54,553 bases of DNA from Streptomyces sporangiiformans (GCF_005768555.2 NZ_VCHX02000344.1:1-54553); one strand, 5' to 3'; shown: positions 1 through 8,318, counted from the first letter of the stretch. Notes: generated from the sequence alone by a model not told the origin. Numbers and translations are program-made.

Positions 1-522
1 CGCGCGGGCGGCGGGCCAGGCGGGGCGGCCGGTGCGGTCGACCCGGCGCGCGTTGTGCGCGGCCCGGCCGCCGTCCAGGCTGAGGCCGACCCGGATCCCG
101 GCCGCGGCGAGCCGGTCGAGGGTGGGTTCGGTGAGCCGGGTGCCGTTCGTCTGCACTGTGGCGGTGACCTGGCAGGTCGCGGGCACCGCGTCCCGTACGG
201 TTCGGGCGTACGCGAGGACGGGGGCGGGGCCGCCGAGGAGGGGTTCGCCACCGTGCAGCTCGATCCGGATGCCCGTCAGGTGATGCTCCCGGACGTGCTC
301 GGCGATGCGCTCCGCGGTCCGCAGCATGGTGGGCTCGGCCACCCGGGCCGGGCGGTCGTGCCAACTGCCGTCCGCTCCCTGGTAGATGTAGCAGTAGGAG
401 CAGTTCAGGTTGCAGCGGCTGTGCACCTTCAGCACGAACTGCCGGAAGGGCGTGGGGCGGTGGGCCGCCGTGTCGAGGACGGCGTGCGGCCAGCGGGGGT
501 GTTCGGCGCGGCCACCCGTCAT
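1..522 (-). CDS. Radical SAM peptide maturase, FxsB-like (N-terminal part, runs off window)
   Basis: This is the first 174 residues of a radical SAM enzyme; the rest lies beyond the left edge. The [4Fe-4S]-binding CX3CX2C motif is C37, C41 and C44 in the context LKVHSRCNLNCSYCYIYQ, followed by the SAM-binding HGGEP at residues 90-94. The sequence around the cluster, including the following Gly-Ala-Asp-Gly-Ser-Trp stretch, resembles FxsB-family maturases that build three-residue cyclophanes on small peptides. The ATG overlaps the stop of the preceding 50-aa gene by ATGA, so the two should be translated together. By inference it crosslinks the C-terminal Tyr-Glu-Asp of that peptide. A SPASM domain or a fused hydroxylase domain could follow but cannot be seen. 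I am confident of radical SAM and fairly confident of the FxsB-like group. Confidence 0.88.
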   Translation of the reverse strand, partial: MTGGRAEHPRWPHAVLDTAAHRPTPFRQFVLKVHSRCNLNCSYCYIYQGADGSWHDRPARVAEPTMLRTAERIAEHVREHHLTGIRIELHGGEPLLGGPAPVLAYARTVRDAVPATCQVTATVQTNGTRLTEPTLDRLAAAGIRVGLSLDGGRAAHNARRVDRTGRPAWPAARA

Positions 523-671
523 GGGGCGTCTTCGTAGTGGGCCACGACGGTGGTTTCCCCCGCCCGGCTGCGGAGTTCGGAGAGGATGGCGGCGAGAACC
601 GGGTGGTCCGTGTGCTCCGGGAGCGGGATCTCGGGCAGGGGTATGCCGCTTTCGTCCACGGGGGCGGTCAC
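519..671 (-). CDS. Candidate RiPP precursor peptide (50 aa, YxDxx-COOH)
   Basis: A 50-codon gene starts at a GTG that overlaps the stop of the vWA gene (GTGA) and stops in an ATGA overlap with the radical SAM gene. Coupling on both sides argues that it is real despite its size. The N-terminal part is rich in Pro and acidic residues (PLPEIPLPE), followed by a short helix-like stretch (VLAAILSELRSRAG). The last residues are VVAHYEDAP. Aligning from the C terminus, Tyr at -5 and Asp at -3 occupy exactly the positions of Phe and Ser in FxSxx-COOH precursors modified by FxsB enzymes. Inference: Tyr46 and Asp48 are joined into a cyclophane by the adjacent enzyme. No similarity search was possible. 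A coupled regulatory peptide is the main alternative. Confidence 0.78.
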   Translation of the reverse strand: MTAPVDESGIPLPEIPLPEHTDHPVLAAILSELRSRAGETTVVAHYEDAP

Positions 672-3600
672 TCGTCGGCCGTTTCGGATTCCAGGCGGGC
701 GATGCGGGTGCGGAGTGCTTCTGCCCGGCCTGCGTCGCCGGCGAGGCGGAGGGCTTCGTGGTATTCGCTCAGGGCCCGGTCGGGGGCGTCGAGCTGCTCG
801 AAGACCTCGGCTCGGTGCTCACGGGCGGCTGACGCCAGGTCCACGTCTTCGGCGTCCAGGGCGCTGTGGACCGCGCTCAGGTAGTACTCGGCTGCGCGGT
901 GCAGGTGACTGACGTTGCCGGTCCGGGCCGAGAGCTCCGCCGCGATACGGCCTCGTTGCAGCCAGCCGTGTACCGCGACATCCGGAGTGTCCGCTTCCCG
1001 GACGGCTTCGCCCAGTGTCCAGTCGGCCTCGTAGAGGTCGGCGAGTACCTGACCGGCCTCATAGCGCAAGGAGTAGGCGAAGCCCAGGTCGATCCTCCGG
1101 ACCGGCAGCCCGGCATCCCCCTCGGGCGTCTCGTCGACCGCGTCCCGCAGAACCCGTACCGCCGCGTCGATGTCGCCCTCGCGGGCCAGCATCAGCCACC
1201 GCGCGACCAGTGCGGTTCCGTACTCGGCCAGCACACCGGCCCGCCGCACGTCGTCCTCGTCCAGCAGGGGTACTGCTTCCTGCCAGGCGGCGACGGACCG
1301 ATCGATGTCGACGTCTCGGTCCGCTTCGGCGTGACGTCTGCGGTACGTACGGGCCGCCCACGCGTGACATTCGAACCGCAGGTCGACGTTGTCGCCCGCG
1401 GCCAGCAGCGCCTGGTCCACGGCCTGCAGGATCAGCCGGCGCTCCCGGCCGTCCTCCCGCGGCGGCTGGAAGATCTCGATGGCCGACGCCATGTCCAGCC
1501 AGGCACGGCAGCGCTCCTCGTCCGGCAGGGCTTCCGGGGAACGGACGGCGGCCATGAAGTCGTCGGCGGCCCCACTGGCCAGTGTCCCGGCCCGGTCCTC
1601 GTCGGCCTCGTCCAGTACGTGCTCGACCACACCCTTCCCCACGTACTGCTGGGCGAGGGCGAGGCGCAGCTGTCCCCGCTCCATGTGCCCGCGCTCGGGG
1701 TCCGGGAACTCCAGCCGTACACCGGCGGCCTCGATCGCTCGCGCCATGTGCCTGGTGTACCAGGCGTGCGGCCCGTCGGCCCCGAACACGGCGGGCAGTT
1801 CAGCGCCTGTTTCGGCCAGCGCACTACGGACGACGGCCAGCGTCTCGGCCGCGACCCCGCGCCGGTCCGTGGCCTCCTGAGCCGTCGAGGTGTCGTCCAG
1901 CGCGTCGGTGAGTTCTGTGTCGGCCCGGCGGACCAGCTCGTAGAAGGCCCAGTGTGTGAACGGGCGGTCGGCGCCGGCTCGTTCCAGGGCCTCGCGGCGC
2001 ACCTCCTCGGGCAGTTCCCCGGCGTCACCGAGGTCGAGGGCCCAGAACGAATAGATCAGCCCCCGCAGCAGGCTGCCCCGACCGGTCGCCGCCCGCTGAG
2101 CCGCCGTGAGCGCGTCCCGCAGATCCTCGACGACCCGCCGCACCCGCCATCGGGCCAGCAGCGCGTCGGCCAGCTCCTCGGCGGCGCGGTCGCGTCCCCT
2201 GGTCGTGCGCGCGTAGGACAGGGCCTCTTCGAAGTACCCCACCGCGGCGTCGAGTTCGCGGGTGAGGCCCTCCCGCTCGTATCGCTCGAACGCGGCCCGC
2301 CCCTTGCCGACCAGTTCGTCCGAGTCCATCGGCGGCAGAGGCGACGAAGGAAGCCGCTGTCCCAGGTCCCGCAGCACCTCCGCCGACACCTCGGCGAACG
2401 CCCGCAGGCCCGCGGGTTCCCTCTCCTCCGGGCCGGGCAACGGCCCCGCTTCCGTGGGCGGCTCCACCGCCCCCCGCAGGAACGCGCCCGCCAGCGCCGG
2501 GAAGTTCCGCGCGCTGCGTCCGAACCGCCGTTCCACATACTCCGAGCAGTGCTTGAACAGCAGCTCGACCTCGTCGACGGCGAGCCGCGCGCGCAGTTCC
2601 GCGGCCACTCCCGGCAGGAAGTCGTACCGTACGGCCCGCGGATCGTCCGCGTCCTCACGGCGTCTGAGCAACCCGCTCAGCAACACCTCGGAGAGCACGT
2701 CGGGCCCCGTCCCGGCGAGCATCGCGTACTGGACGAGCTGCATCACCGGCAGATACAGCGGCACCGCGGACAGGTACACGGCCAGCCGCCGGGCCTCCTG
2801 GGACGCGGGGCGCCAGAAGGCGCGCACCCGCTCCTCGCCGGTGATGTCCTCCGTGGCGCGCACCGGCGCGCTGGAGGCCGCGTGGTCGGCGCGGACCCAG
2901 CCCGCGGCGGCGGACAGGGACTGGCCGGTGGAGCCCGCGATCAGCCGGGCCCAGCCCTCCACCGAGTGCCGTCGCAGCGCGAGCACGGGCACGGGCAGCG
3001 CGCCCCGCTCGGCCCTCCCGCGCTCCGGTGTGAACTCCAGCGTGCCGGCGGGCCCTTCGCGCCGGTGCAGCATCCCGCGCCGGGCGGGCAGATGCGTACG
3101 CAGCCACATGCGCTGCGGCAGCGGCTGTACGACGGCGACCGGCGCGACGGACGCCCAGCGGGACAGCAGCCGTTGCATCCGGCCGCTGCGCCACATGGGT
3201 CCGGCGCAGTCGCTGAGGACGAGCGTCAGGCGCCGTCCGGTGGGATCGGTGAGCTGTTCGGGGGCGTGCAGCGGTCCGCTGCGCTCGGGTGTGGCGGTGC
3301 AGCCCGGCAGCCCGTCCGCAGCCTCGTGCAGATACCGCACCTGTACCTCGCGGAAGGCCCCGGCGCGCTCGCAGACCTGGCGCAACTCCTCCAGTGCCTG
3401 CTGCCAGACGACCGTGGAGGTGGAGACGTCCATAAGGAGCAGCAGCCGTGCCTCGCGGCGCCGTTCGGTGCGCAGGACGGGCAGCACGAGCCCGGACTCG
3501 GCGGTCCGCTGGGCGGTGGCCCGCTCGTCGAGGGTGCGAGGCACGGAGCGGACGGGCGGACGGTAGCGCTGGAGGGGGCGTAACCCTCGTTGCAGCGCGA

Positions 3601-3997
3601 GAGGTTCGGGCAGTGCCGGTGCGGCGGGCACCCGCACGGGCATCATCCGGGCGGCGGGTCCCTCGCCGCCCGCCCCGGGCGCGAACAGCCGTGCGCTGTC
3701 GGGCTCTTCGGCCTCGCCTTCCGCTTCGCCTTCCACTTGGCCGCGGATGGACGGCAGCCGCGCCCGCAAGGTGCCGCTCCCGTCGCTGTCACCCGGTCGC
3801 GGAACGGAGCTCGGCGGGCCCGACGAGGGCTCCGCGGAGGTCTCGGCCGGCGCGGGCAGCCAGCGGGCCAGCCACAGCGCGTCCGCCAGCTCCTCGACGC
3901 CGGGCGGGATGTCCGCCTCGCGCATGCGCGCGACCAGCGCCACGAGCTCAGGGCTCGCACCGTCGGTCGATGCGCTGTCGGGAGCCTGGGAGGTCAT
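668..3997 (-). CDS. vWA-domain protein with C-terminal TPR-like repeats (SAV_2336-type)
   Basis: This 1109-aa protein has an N-terminal Pro/acidic linker region (about 1-150) and a von Willebrand A domain from about residue 183. The MIDAS motif is D190-x-S192-x-S194 (LLLMDVSTST), with a further acidic strand at LVLSDC (about 259-264). A long all-helical C-terminal half (about 560-1109) looks like degenerate tetratricopeptide repeats and ends in a clear TPR (ALSEYHEALRLAGDAGRAEAL). It resembles the Streptomyces SAV_2336 N-terminal-domain family. It begins 4 bp after the MoxR ATPase stop; vWA and MoxR proteins usually act as a pair, so it is probably the target-sensing or scaffold partner of that ATPase. 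Leu139 is a TTA codon (3581-3583), which predicts bldA dependence. The target is unknown. Confidence 0.85.
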   Translation of the reverse strand: MTSQAPDSASTDGASPELVALVARMREADIPPGVEELADALWLARWLPAPAETSAEPSSGPPSSVPRPGDSDGSGTLRARLPSIRGQVEGEAEGEAEEPDSARLFAPGAGGEGPAARMMPVRVPAAPALPEPLALQRGLRPLQRYRPPVRSVPRTLDERATAQRTAESGLVLPVLRTERRREARLLLLMDVSTSTVVWQQALEELRQVCERAGAFREVQVRYLHEAADGLPGCTATPERSGPLHAPEQLTDPTGRRLTLVLSDCAGPMWRSGRMQRLLSRWASVAPVAVVQPLPQRMWLRTHLPARRGMLHRREGPAGTLEFTPERGRAERGALPVPVLALRRHSVEGWARLIAGSTGQSLSAAAGWVRADHAASSAPVRATEDITGEERVRAFWRPASQEARRLAVYLSAVPLYLPVMQLVQYAMLAGTGPDVLSEVLLSGLLRRREDADDPRAVRYDFLPGVAAELRARLAVDEVELLFKHCSEYVERRFGRSARNFPALAGAFLRGAVEPPTEAGPLPGPEEREPAGLRAFAEVSAEVLRDLGQRLPSSPLPPMDSDELVGKGRAAFERYEREGLTRELDAAVGYFEEALSYARTTRGRDRAAEELADALLARWRVRRVVEDLRDALTAAQRAATGRGSLLRGLIYSFWALDLGDAGELPEEVRREALERAGADRPFTHWAFYELVRRADTELTDALDDTSTAQEATDRRGVAAETLAVVRSALAETGAELPAVFGADGPHAWYTRHMARAIEAAGVRLEFPDPERGHMERGQLRLALAQQYVGKGVVEHVLDEADEDRAGTLASGAADDFMAAVRSPEALPDEERCRAWLDMASAIEIFQPPREDGRERRLILQAVDQALLAAGDNVDLRFECHAWAARTYRRRHAEADRDVDIDRSVAAWQEAVPLLDEDDVRRAGVLAEYGTALVARWLMLAREGDIDAAVRVLRDAVDETPEGDAGLPVRRIDLGFAYSLRYEAGQVLADLYEADWTLGEAVREADTPDVAVHGWLQRGRIAAELSARTGNVSHLHRAAEYYLSAVHSALDAEDVDLASAAREHRAEVFEQLDAPDRALSEYHEALRLAGDAGRAEALRTRIARLESETADE

Positions 3998-4001
3998 CCG
4001 G

Positions 4002-5087
4002 CTACCTGGGCCCGCGGTCCAGGGGCTGCATCAGCAGCTCCGAGATCTCCTCGCGCCGGTCGGAGGCGTCCCTGGCGGCGTGCTGCGCGAGGAAGATGGC
4101 GTTGAGCAGCTGGTCGGTGGGGCGCAGCGCCCCGTCGGCCTCGGCCTCCGTGAACTGGTCGACGATGTCGCGGTTGTCCTCGTACGAGCCGTCGCCGAAG
4201 TGCGCCTGCACCAGCGCGGCGAGGCGCTCGTCGCGCGGCGCCTTGAGATCGAGGGGGATACAGCGGCGCAGGAGCGGTGCCGGGAACTCGCGTTCACGGT
4301 TGCTGGTCATGACGACGAACGGGAAGGCCCGGCAGCGGACCTGTCCGTCGGTGACCTCGACGCGCCGCCCGTCGTCGGTGAGCACCTTCACGGTGCGCTG
4401 CCCGGGCCGGTCGGCGATCCGCTCCAGCTCCGGAATGGCGAAGCGGCCTTCCTCCAGGACGTTCAGGAGGTCGTTGGGCAGGTCGATGTCGCTCTTGTCC
4501 ATCTCGTCGATGAGCAGGACCCGCGGCCGGTCGGAGGCGATCAGCGCGGTGCCGAGCGGTCCGAGCCTGATGTAGCGGCCGATGTCCTCGGAGACCTGTC
4601 CGTCGGGCTGCCCGGATGCCGGGGTCGGCGGGGCCGACGGGGCGGCCGCGGCCTCCGGGGTCGACGGGGCGGGGTGCGTGGCACGGTCGAGTTGCGCGTC
4701 CTGGAGGCGGCCGATGGCGTCGTACGTGTACAGCCCGTCCCTGAGTTCGCTGCGGCTGACGATCGGCCAGTCCAGGACCCGGCCGAGGCCGAGTTCGTAC
4801 GCGATGGAGTGGGCGAGCGTCGACTTGCCCACGCCCGGTTCGCCGGTGACGAGGAGCGGGCGCCTCAAGTAGAGGGCGGCGTTGATGAGTTCCAGGGTGC
4901 CGGGGTCCTGGATGGGCAGCGGGATGGTGCGCGCGCCCAGCCTGCGGTGCGTCGACGAGTCGAAGGGCGGTACGTCGTAGGGCACCACGGGGGCGTCGAA
5001 GGCGCGCCAGGGCGGAGGGTCGGGCAGCCGCAGGATCTTGTCCGGATCCGGCCCCCCGGTTCCCTCGTAGATGAACCACTCGCTCAT
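4002..5087 (-). CDS. MoxR-family AAA+ ATPase
   Basis: The protein is 361 aa and is an AAA+ ATPase of the MoxR clade. Walker A is GEPGVGKST at about 82-90, Walker B is LLIDEMDK at 191-198, and a sensor-1 strand (VVMTSN) lies at about 260, followed by an arginine-rich RRCIPLDL segment and the lid domain. A Pro/Ala/Ser-rich insert at about 140-165 lies between Walker A and B and is probably disordered. MoxR ATPases are chaperone-like remodelers working with vWA proteins, and the vWA gene starts immediately downstream. In VMAP ternary systems the MoxR, vWA and VMAP components form the core, with NTP hydrolysis gating an effector. The protein is cytoplasmic. The family call is firm; the role in this locus is inferred from neighbours. 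Confidence 0.92.
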   Translation of the reverse strand: MSEWFIYEGTGGPDPDKILRLPDPPPWRAFDAPVVPYDVPPFDSSTHRRLGARTIPLPIQDPGTLELINAALYLRRPLLVTGEPGVGKSTLAHSIAYELGLGRVLDWPIVSRSELRDGLYTYDAIGRLQDAQLDRATHPAPSTPEAAAAPSAPPTPASGQPDGQVSEDIGRYIRLGPLGTALIASDRPRVLLIDEMDKSDIDLPNDLLNVLEEGRFAIPELERIADRPGQRTVKVLTDDGRRVEVTDGQVRCRAFPFVVMTSNREREFPAPLLRRCIPLDLKAPRDERLAALVQAHFGDGSYEDNRDIVDQFTEAEADGALRPTDQLLNAIFLAQHAARDASDRREEISELLMQPLDRGPR

Positions 5088-5257
5088 GGTGTGCTCCTCG
5101 TCGACGGTCGGTGGTCATCCACGTCCTGGCCGACGGGGGCGTCGTGCGCCCACAACGGGCCCCTGAAAACGTACCCGCCACAGGCCTGCCACACGATCGT
5201 TTCCGGCCAAGCCTCGAAGGCGTGTGTCGTGACGTGTGGCGTGAGATCGGCGGCGGA

Positions 5258-5320
5258 GCGCGTGACGTGCACAGCGGCGCGCGTGGCGTTCATGGCGGGG
5301 CGCGTGGCGTTCACAGCGGG
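5258..5320. repeat. Three tandem 21-bp repeats at the 3' end of the trypsin/VMAP gene
   Basis: Three consecutive 21-bp units occupy 5258-5278, 5279-5299 and 5300-5320, each starting GCGCGTG(A/G)CGT and ending in (A/T)(C/G)(A/G)GCGG(C/G)-like sequence. The third unit covers the stop codon of the trypsin/VMAP gene (5311-5313). They lie in the 223-bp gap before the MoxR gene. A multiple of three nucleotides keeps one frame open, but no convincing protein is encoded. The array could be a variable-number repeat affecting mRNA structure between the two cistrons. Confidence 0.8.
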
Positions 5321-7287
5321 GCGTCCACGGGTTCGGTCTCCTCCGCCGGCAGCGGGCGACGTGGGTCGTCGTACAGCAGGGCCAGGGGTTCCGCCCAGCG
5401 GCGGTCGGCACGACGCTCGCTGATCTCCTGCCGTATGTGCCGCAGACGGTCGGGAAGTTCGGCGACGGAGCCGAGTGTGCCGAGGAGTTCCTGCGCCTTC
5501 GCGTGAAGCGTGTCGCAGGACTCCGGACAGACGCGGGTCGCGTGCCCGTCGATGTGCCACAGCGCCACGCCGTGACCGCTTTCCAGGGCGAGTTTCATCG
5601 CCGCACGACCGGGGCCGGACCCGGCCGGGCGGCACATGACCGGGACCCGGTCGCACGCGGCCTCCTGATATCTGCGGGCGCTCTGGCTCACACCGCGCTC
5701 GGGGGTGCGCCAGCCGCTGAACCGGCGCTCCGCGGTCATCGCCTGCCAGCGGTCGGCCCAGAGTTTGTCCGGTTCTCCCCGGCGCGCGAGGGAGCGCAGC
5801 ACGACCCTGCGGCGCGCTCCCACGTGCCCGGCATCGTCCAGTTCGGCGATGTCGTCGAACCGCCAGCGGTGCACGGCGGTGTCGAAGTACTCGGCGGGCA
5901 GGGCGACTTCGAGGGGCACGGGGTGGCCTTCCCGGTCCTTCGCGCGGAACAGCGTGCCGAGCGGCGTACGCAGGGCCTGTACGAGTTCGCCGGGCAGGTG
6001 ACCCTGGATCGAGCTGTCCGCCGCGTACAGTTCGGGCTCGTTCACGCCGTCGCCGCAGTCGAGCCAGATCTGCCAGAAGAAGCGGGTGGGCTTCGAGCCG
6101 ATCACGGGGTCGAGGAGGACGGCTGTCGTCGGCCCTTCCCCGGGGCCGGGGTAGGGGATCACGATGCGTTGCGAGGCGTCTTCGGGGCAGGGCAGCAGCA
6201 GGGCCTCGGGGAGGCGGACGTCCCTGACGAAGTCGTGCATGGCGCGGCGCGGGTCCCGGCGCAGCCGCTTCTTGATCCAGTTGCCGAGCGACGCGGGATC
6301 GCCGCCCCGGGAGCGCAGGTACTCCTCGACGTACCGCAGGTACCGCAGGAAGGCGAGTGAGTCGAGCGGCTGTGCTCCCTCGTAGAGCAGCCCGTGACCG
6401 TCGCGCCAGTTCACCAGCTCGGGCGTCTCGCCCGCCCATCTGTGACCGCTTCTCGCCCTGACCGCGAGGAACTCCACGGTTGGCGCGTCGGGCGGCGGAG
6501 GAAGCGCGGCGAGCAGGCCCAGCGCCTCCCGGCGGTCGGCCGGACCCCAGTCCTCTCCGCCGGGGGCGGCGCCGGTCTGCAGGTCTACCCAGTTGTCGCC
6601 GCCCCCTGAGACCGGCTCCTCGCCGTGCCATCGATCGTGGGCCGCCATGACCGTGCGGTAGAGGTCGCCGAAGCGGCGCAGCGCGGATATCGCCACCGCC
6701 ATCCCCCCGTCCTGCTGGGTGCGGCGCGACTTGGTCAGCCCGACCACGGCTCCGGTGGCGGGGTCGAGCAGCGGCCCGCCCGAGACGCCGTGGGGGAAGG
6801 CGACATCGGGCTTGAAGATCAGTCCGTAGGTGTCGTCGTGCCCGTTGATCTCGGCCGCCACGTCCCACCGCACGGCCTGGCGCGGGTTCTGCGGCGGTTC
6901 GGGGCGGTAGCCGTACACCTGGAGGGCGCCCGAGTGCCGTACGGCCCGGTCGGCGAGCCAGACGCACTCGTGCTCGTAGGCGTCGGCGTCCCCGGCCAGG
7001 CGCACCAGGGCGAGGTCTTCCTCCGGCGGTACGGGACGCCTGCGCGGGTCGGTGATCAGCCAGCGCTCCAGGTGTGCCTCGGCATCGACGACCTCGCCGC
7101 GCACCCTGAAGACGACGCCCTGATCCGCCGCGAGGTGTGGGCGCAGCACATGAGCGGCGGTCAGTACCCAGCCGGGCGCGACGAAGAATCCGCTGCCCCA
7201 CATCGGCGGATTGTCACCCTCGGCGGGCAGGAGGTGGACGGTGGCGGCCTTGGCGAGCGCGTGCAGACGAGGGTTCCGCTCAGCCAT
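5311..7287 (-). CDS. Trypsin-like serine protease fused to VMAP-C-like domain
   Basis: This 658-aa protein begins with a trypsin-fold domain (about 10-215). The catalytic triad is visible: H46 in LTAAHVL, D91 in EEDLALVRL and S169 in GVSGGPLL. No signal peptide is present, so it should act in the cytoplasm. A middle region (about 220-345) precedes a C-terminal domain (about 350-640) with PLEVALPAEYF and VHRWRF motifs that I recognise as VMAP-C-like (vWA-MoxR associated protein). Proteases fused this way are the effector arm of predicted ternary conflict systems, activated through MoxR/vWA partners. The gene overlaps the Trypco1 gene by 8 bp. The protease call is strong, while VMAP-C is assigned from memory of family motifs. 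The substrate is unknown; the small peptide or host proteins are possible. Confidence 0.85.
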   Translation of the reverse strand: MAERNPRLHALAKAATVHLLPAEGDNPPMWGSGFFVAPGWVLTAAHVLRPHLAADQGVVFRVRGEVVDAEAHLERWLITDPRRRPVPPEEDLALVRLAGDADAYEHECVWLADRAVRHSGALQVYGYRPEPPQNPRQAVRWDVAAEINGHDDTYGLIFKPDVAFPHGVSGGPLLDPATGAVVGLTKSRRTQQDGGMAVAISALRRFGDLYRTVMAAHDRWHGEEPVSGGGDNWVDLQTGAAPGGEDWGPADRREALGLLAALPPPPDAPTVEFLAVRARSGHRWAGETPELVNWRDGHGLLYEGAQPLDSLAFLRYLRYVEEYLRSRGGDPASLGNWIKKRLRRDPRRAMHDFVRDVRLPEALLLPCPEDASQRIVIPYPGPGEGPTTAVLLDPVIGSKPTRFFWQIWLDCGDGVNEPELYAADSSIQGHLPGELVQALRTPLGTLFRAKDREGHPVPLEVALPAEYFDTAVHRWRFDDIAELDDAGHVGARRRVVLRSLARRGEPDKLWADRWQAMTAERRFSGWRTPERGVSQSARRYQEAACDRVPVMCRPAGSGPGRAAMKLALESGHGVALWHIDGHATRVCPESCDTLHAKAQELLGTLGSVAELPDRLRHIRQEISERRADRRWAEPLALLYDDPRRPLPAEETEPVDAPL

Positions 7288-7750
7288 GCGCGACCGGGGT
7301 CCCGTCGGCAGCGGCCGCGTCGCTTTCCGCCGTGGTGCCGGTCGCCTGGGGTGCCGCCGCCTGCTGTGCCGCCGGCTGGGGTGTCACCGCCTGCTGTGCC
7401 GCCGCCGGCTGCGCGCCGTTCTGATGCGGCTGCTTGTCGAACTGCCACGTGAGCGTGACCTGCACGGATGCCTTGGCCTCACCCCGGGCGAGTACGGCGA
7501 CCGCCAGGCCCTCCTTGGCCGTGAGCTCCACCCCGAAGGTGATGGCGGCCTCGGTGGGCCCGACCGCGCGGGCGGCGTCGAGGACGGTGGTACCGACGCC
7601 CTTGATCAGCTCCTGGAGCTGTTCGACCTTGGCCCGGGCGGCATCGGTGAAGCCGACGTCCTCCTGGTCCCCTCCGTAGCTGTCCGGCGTACCGACACGG
7701 GCGGTGACCACCATGCCGGGCTGCAGTTCGATCTCCTGGATATGACTCAT
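7280..7750 (-). CDS. Trypsin-co-occurring domain protein (Trypco1 / CU044_2847 family)
   Basis: A 156-aa cytoplasmic protein starting at the ATG preceded by GGGGGAG. A compact domain spans about 1-105, with the conserved strand-helix pattern MVVTARVG, then F(T)DAARAKVEQLQELIKGVG, then AITFGVELTAKEG and VQVTLTW. A low-complexity Ala/Gln/Pro tail follows (about 115-156). The domain matches the CU044_2847 family, which is named for co-occurring with trypsin-like proteases. Here the protease gene follows with an 8-bp overlap. It is the first gene of the minus-strand operon. The likely job is as an adaptor or regulator of the protease effector. No catalytic residues are evident. Confidence 0.85.
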   Translation of the reverse strand: MSHIQEIELQPGMVVTARVGTPDSYGGDQEDVGFTDAARAKVEQLQELIKGVGTTVLDAARAVGPTEAAITFGVELTAKEGLAVAVLARGEAKASVQVTLTWQFDKQPHQNGAQPAAAQQAVTPQPAAQQAAAPQATGTTAESDAAAADGTPVAHG

Positions 7751-7952
7751 GCCGCTCCCCCGTCGCCCCCATGCCCCATCCGCGCCCCCGTGCAACTGGC
7801 CACGCTAGGAGCCCACTTGAACTGCGACGAGGCTAATACTCCCGTTGGTTGCACGCGACCCCACCAAGCGGCACGAATCAGGCATGCGCGGCCCGGGCCT
7901 ACCCTGGGGGCGTAGGCCCGTGGGTTCGTCCCGTCCGCATCAGGAGCAAGAG

Positions 7953-8132
7953 TTGTACTTCACCGACCGTGGCATCGAGGAACTGGAGAAGCGGCGCGGC
8001 GAGGAGGAGATCACCTTCGAGTGGCTCGCCGAGCAGTTCCGTACGTTCGTCGATCTCAATCCGGACTTCGAGGTGCCGGTGGAGCGGCTTGCGACGTGGT
8101 TGGCACGGCTGGACGACGAGGACGACGAGTAG
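7953..8132 (+). CDS. Small conserved acidic protein, DUF6104-like
   Basis: A 59-aa protein using a TTG start at 7953, chosen because AGGAG lies 6 nt upstream and the product then matches the length I recall for this Streptomyces family. It is strongly charged and mostly helical (YFTDRGIEELEKRRGEEEI), with an aromatic core around FEWLAEQFRTFVDL, and it ends in an acidic tail (DDEDDE). Codon use is typical of the genome. It is divergently oriented from the VMAP operon. Function unknown; no catalytic motif. Confidence 0.8.
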   Translation: MYFTDRGIEELEKRRGEEEITFEWLAEQFRTFVDLNPDFEVPVERLATWLARLDDEDDE

Positions 8133-8318
8133 TCGCGAGTAGCTGCGATCAGCCGCGAGTAGCCGCTGGCTGCGGACAGCAGCGAGGTCGAGCAGGGGCC
8201 AGGGCTCGGGATCTGCCGGGGCTTGTCCGTTCGGCCGCAGTCGATGCGGCCCACGCCAGGGCACTTTGCGCCCATTTTGAGCTCATTTGCCCCCTGCGAG
8301 GTCACCGGTACGGGTGTC

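Noticed and set aside
866..3583. A 905-aa open frame on the plus strand opposite the vWA gene
   Set aside because: It is the usual high-GC antisense shadow. It has no domain, is extremely rich in Arg/Pro/Gly, and lies fully inside a gene with clear vWA and TPR motifs.
5084..7201. A 705-aa frame on the same strand as the trypsin/VMAP gene
   Set aside because: It is an out-of-frame reading of the protease gene, with an Arg-rich composition and no family motifs; the triad and VMAP motifs are in the other frame.
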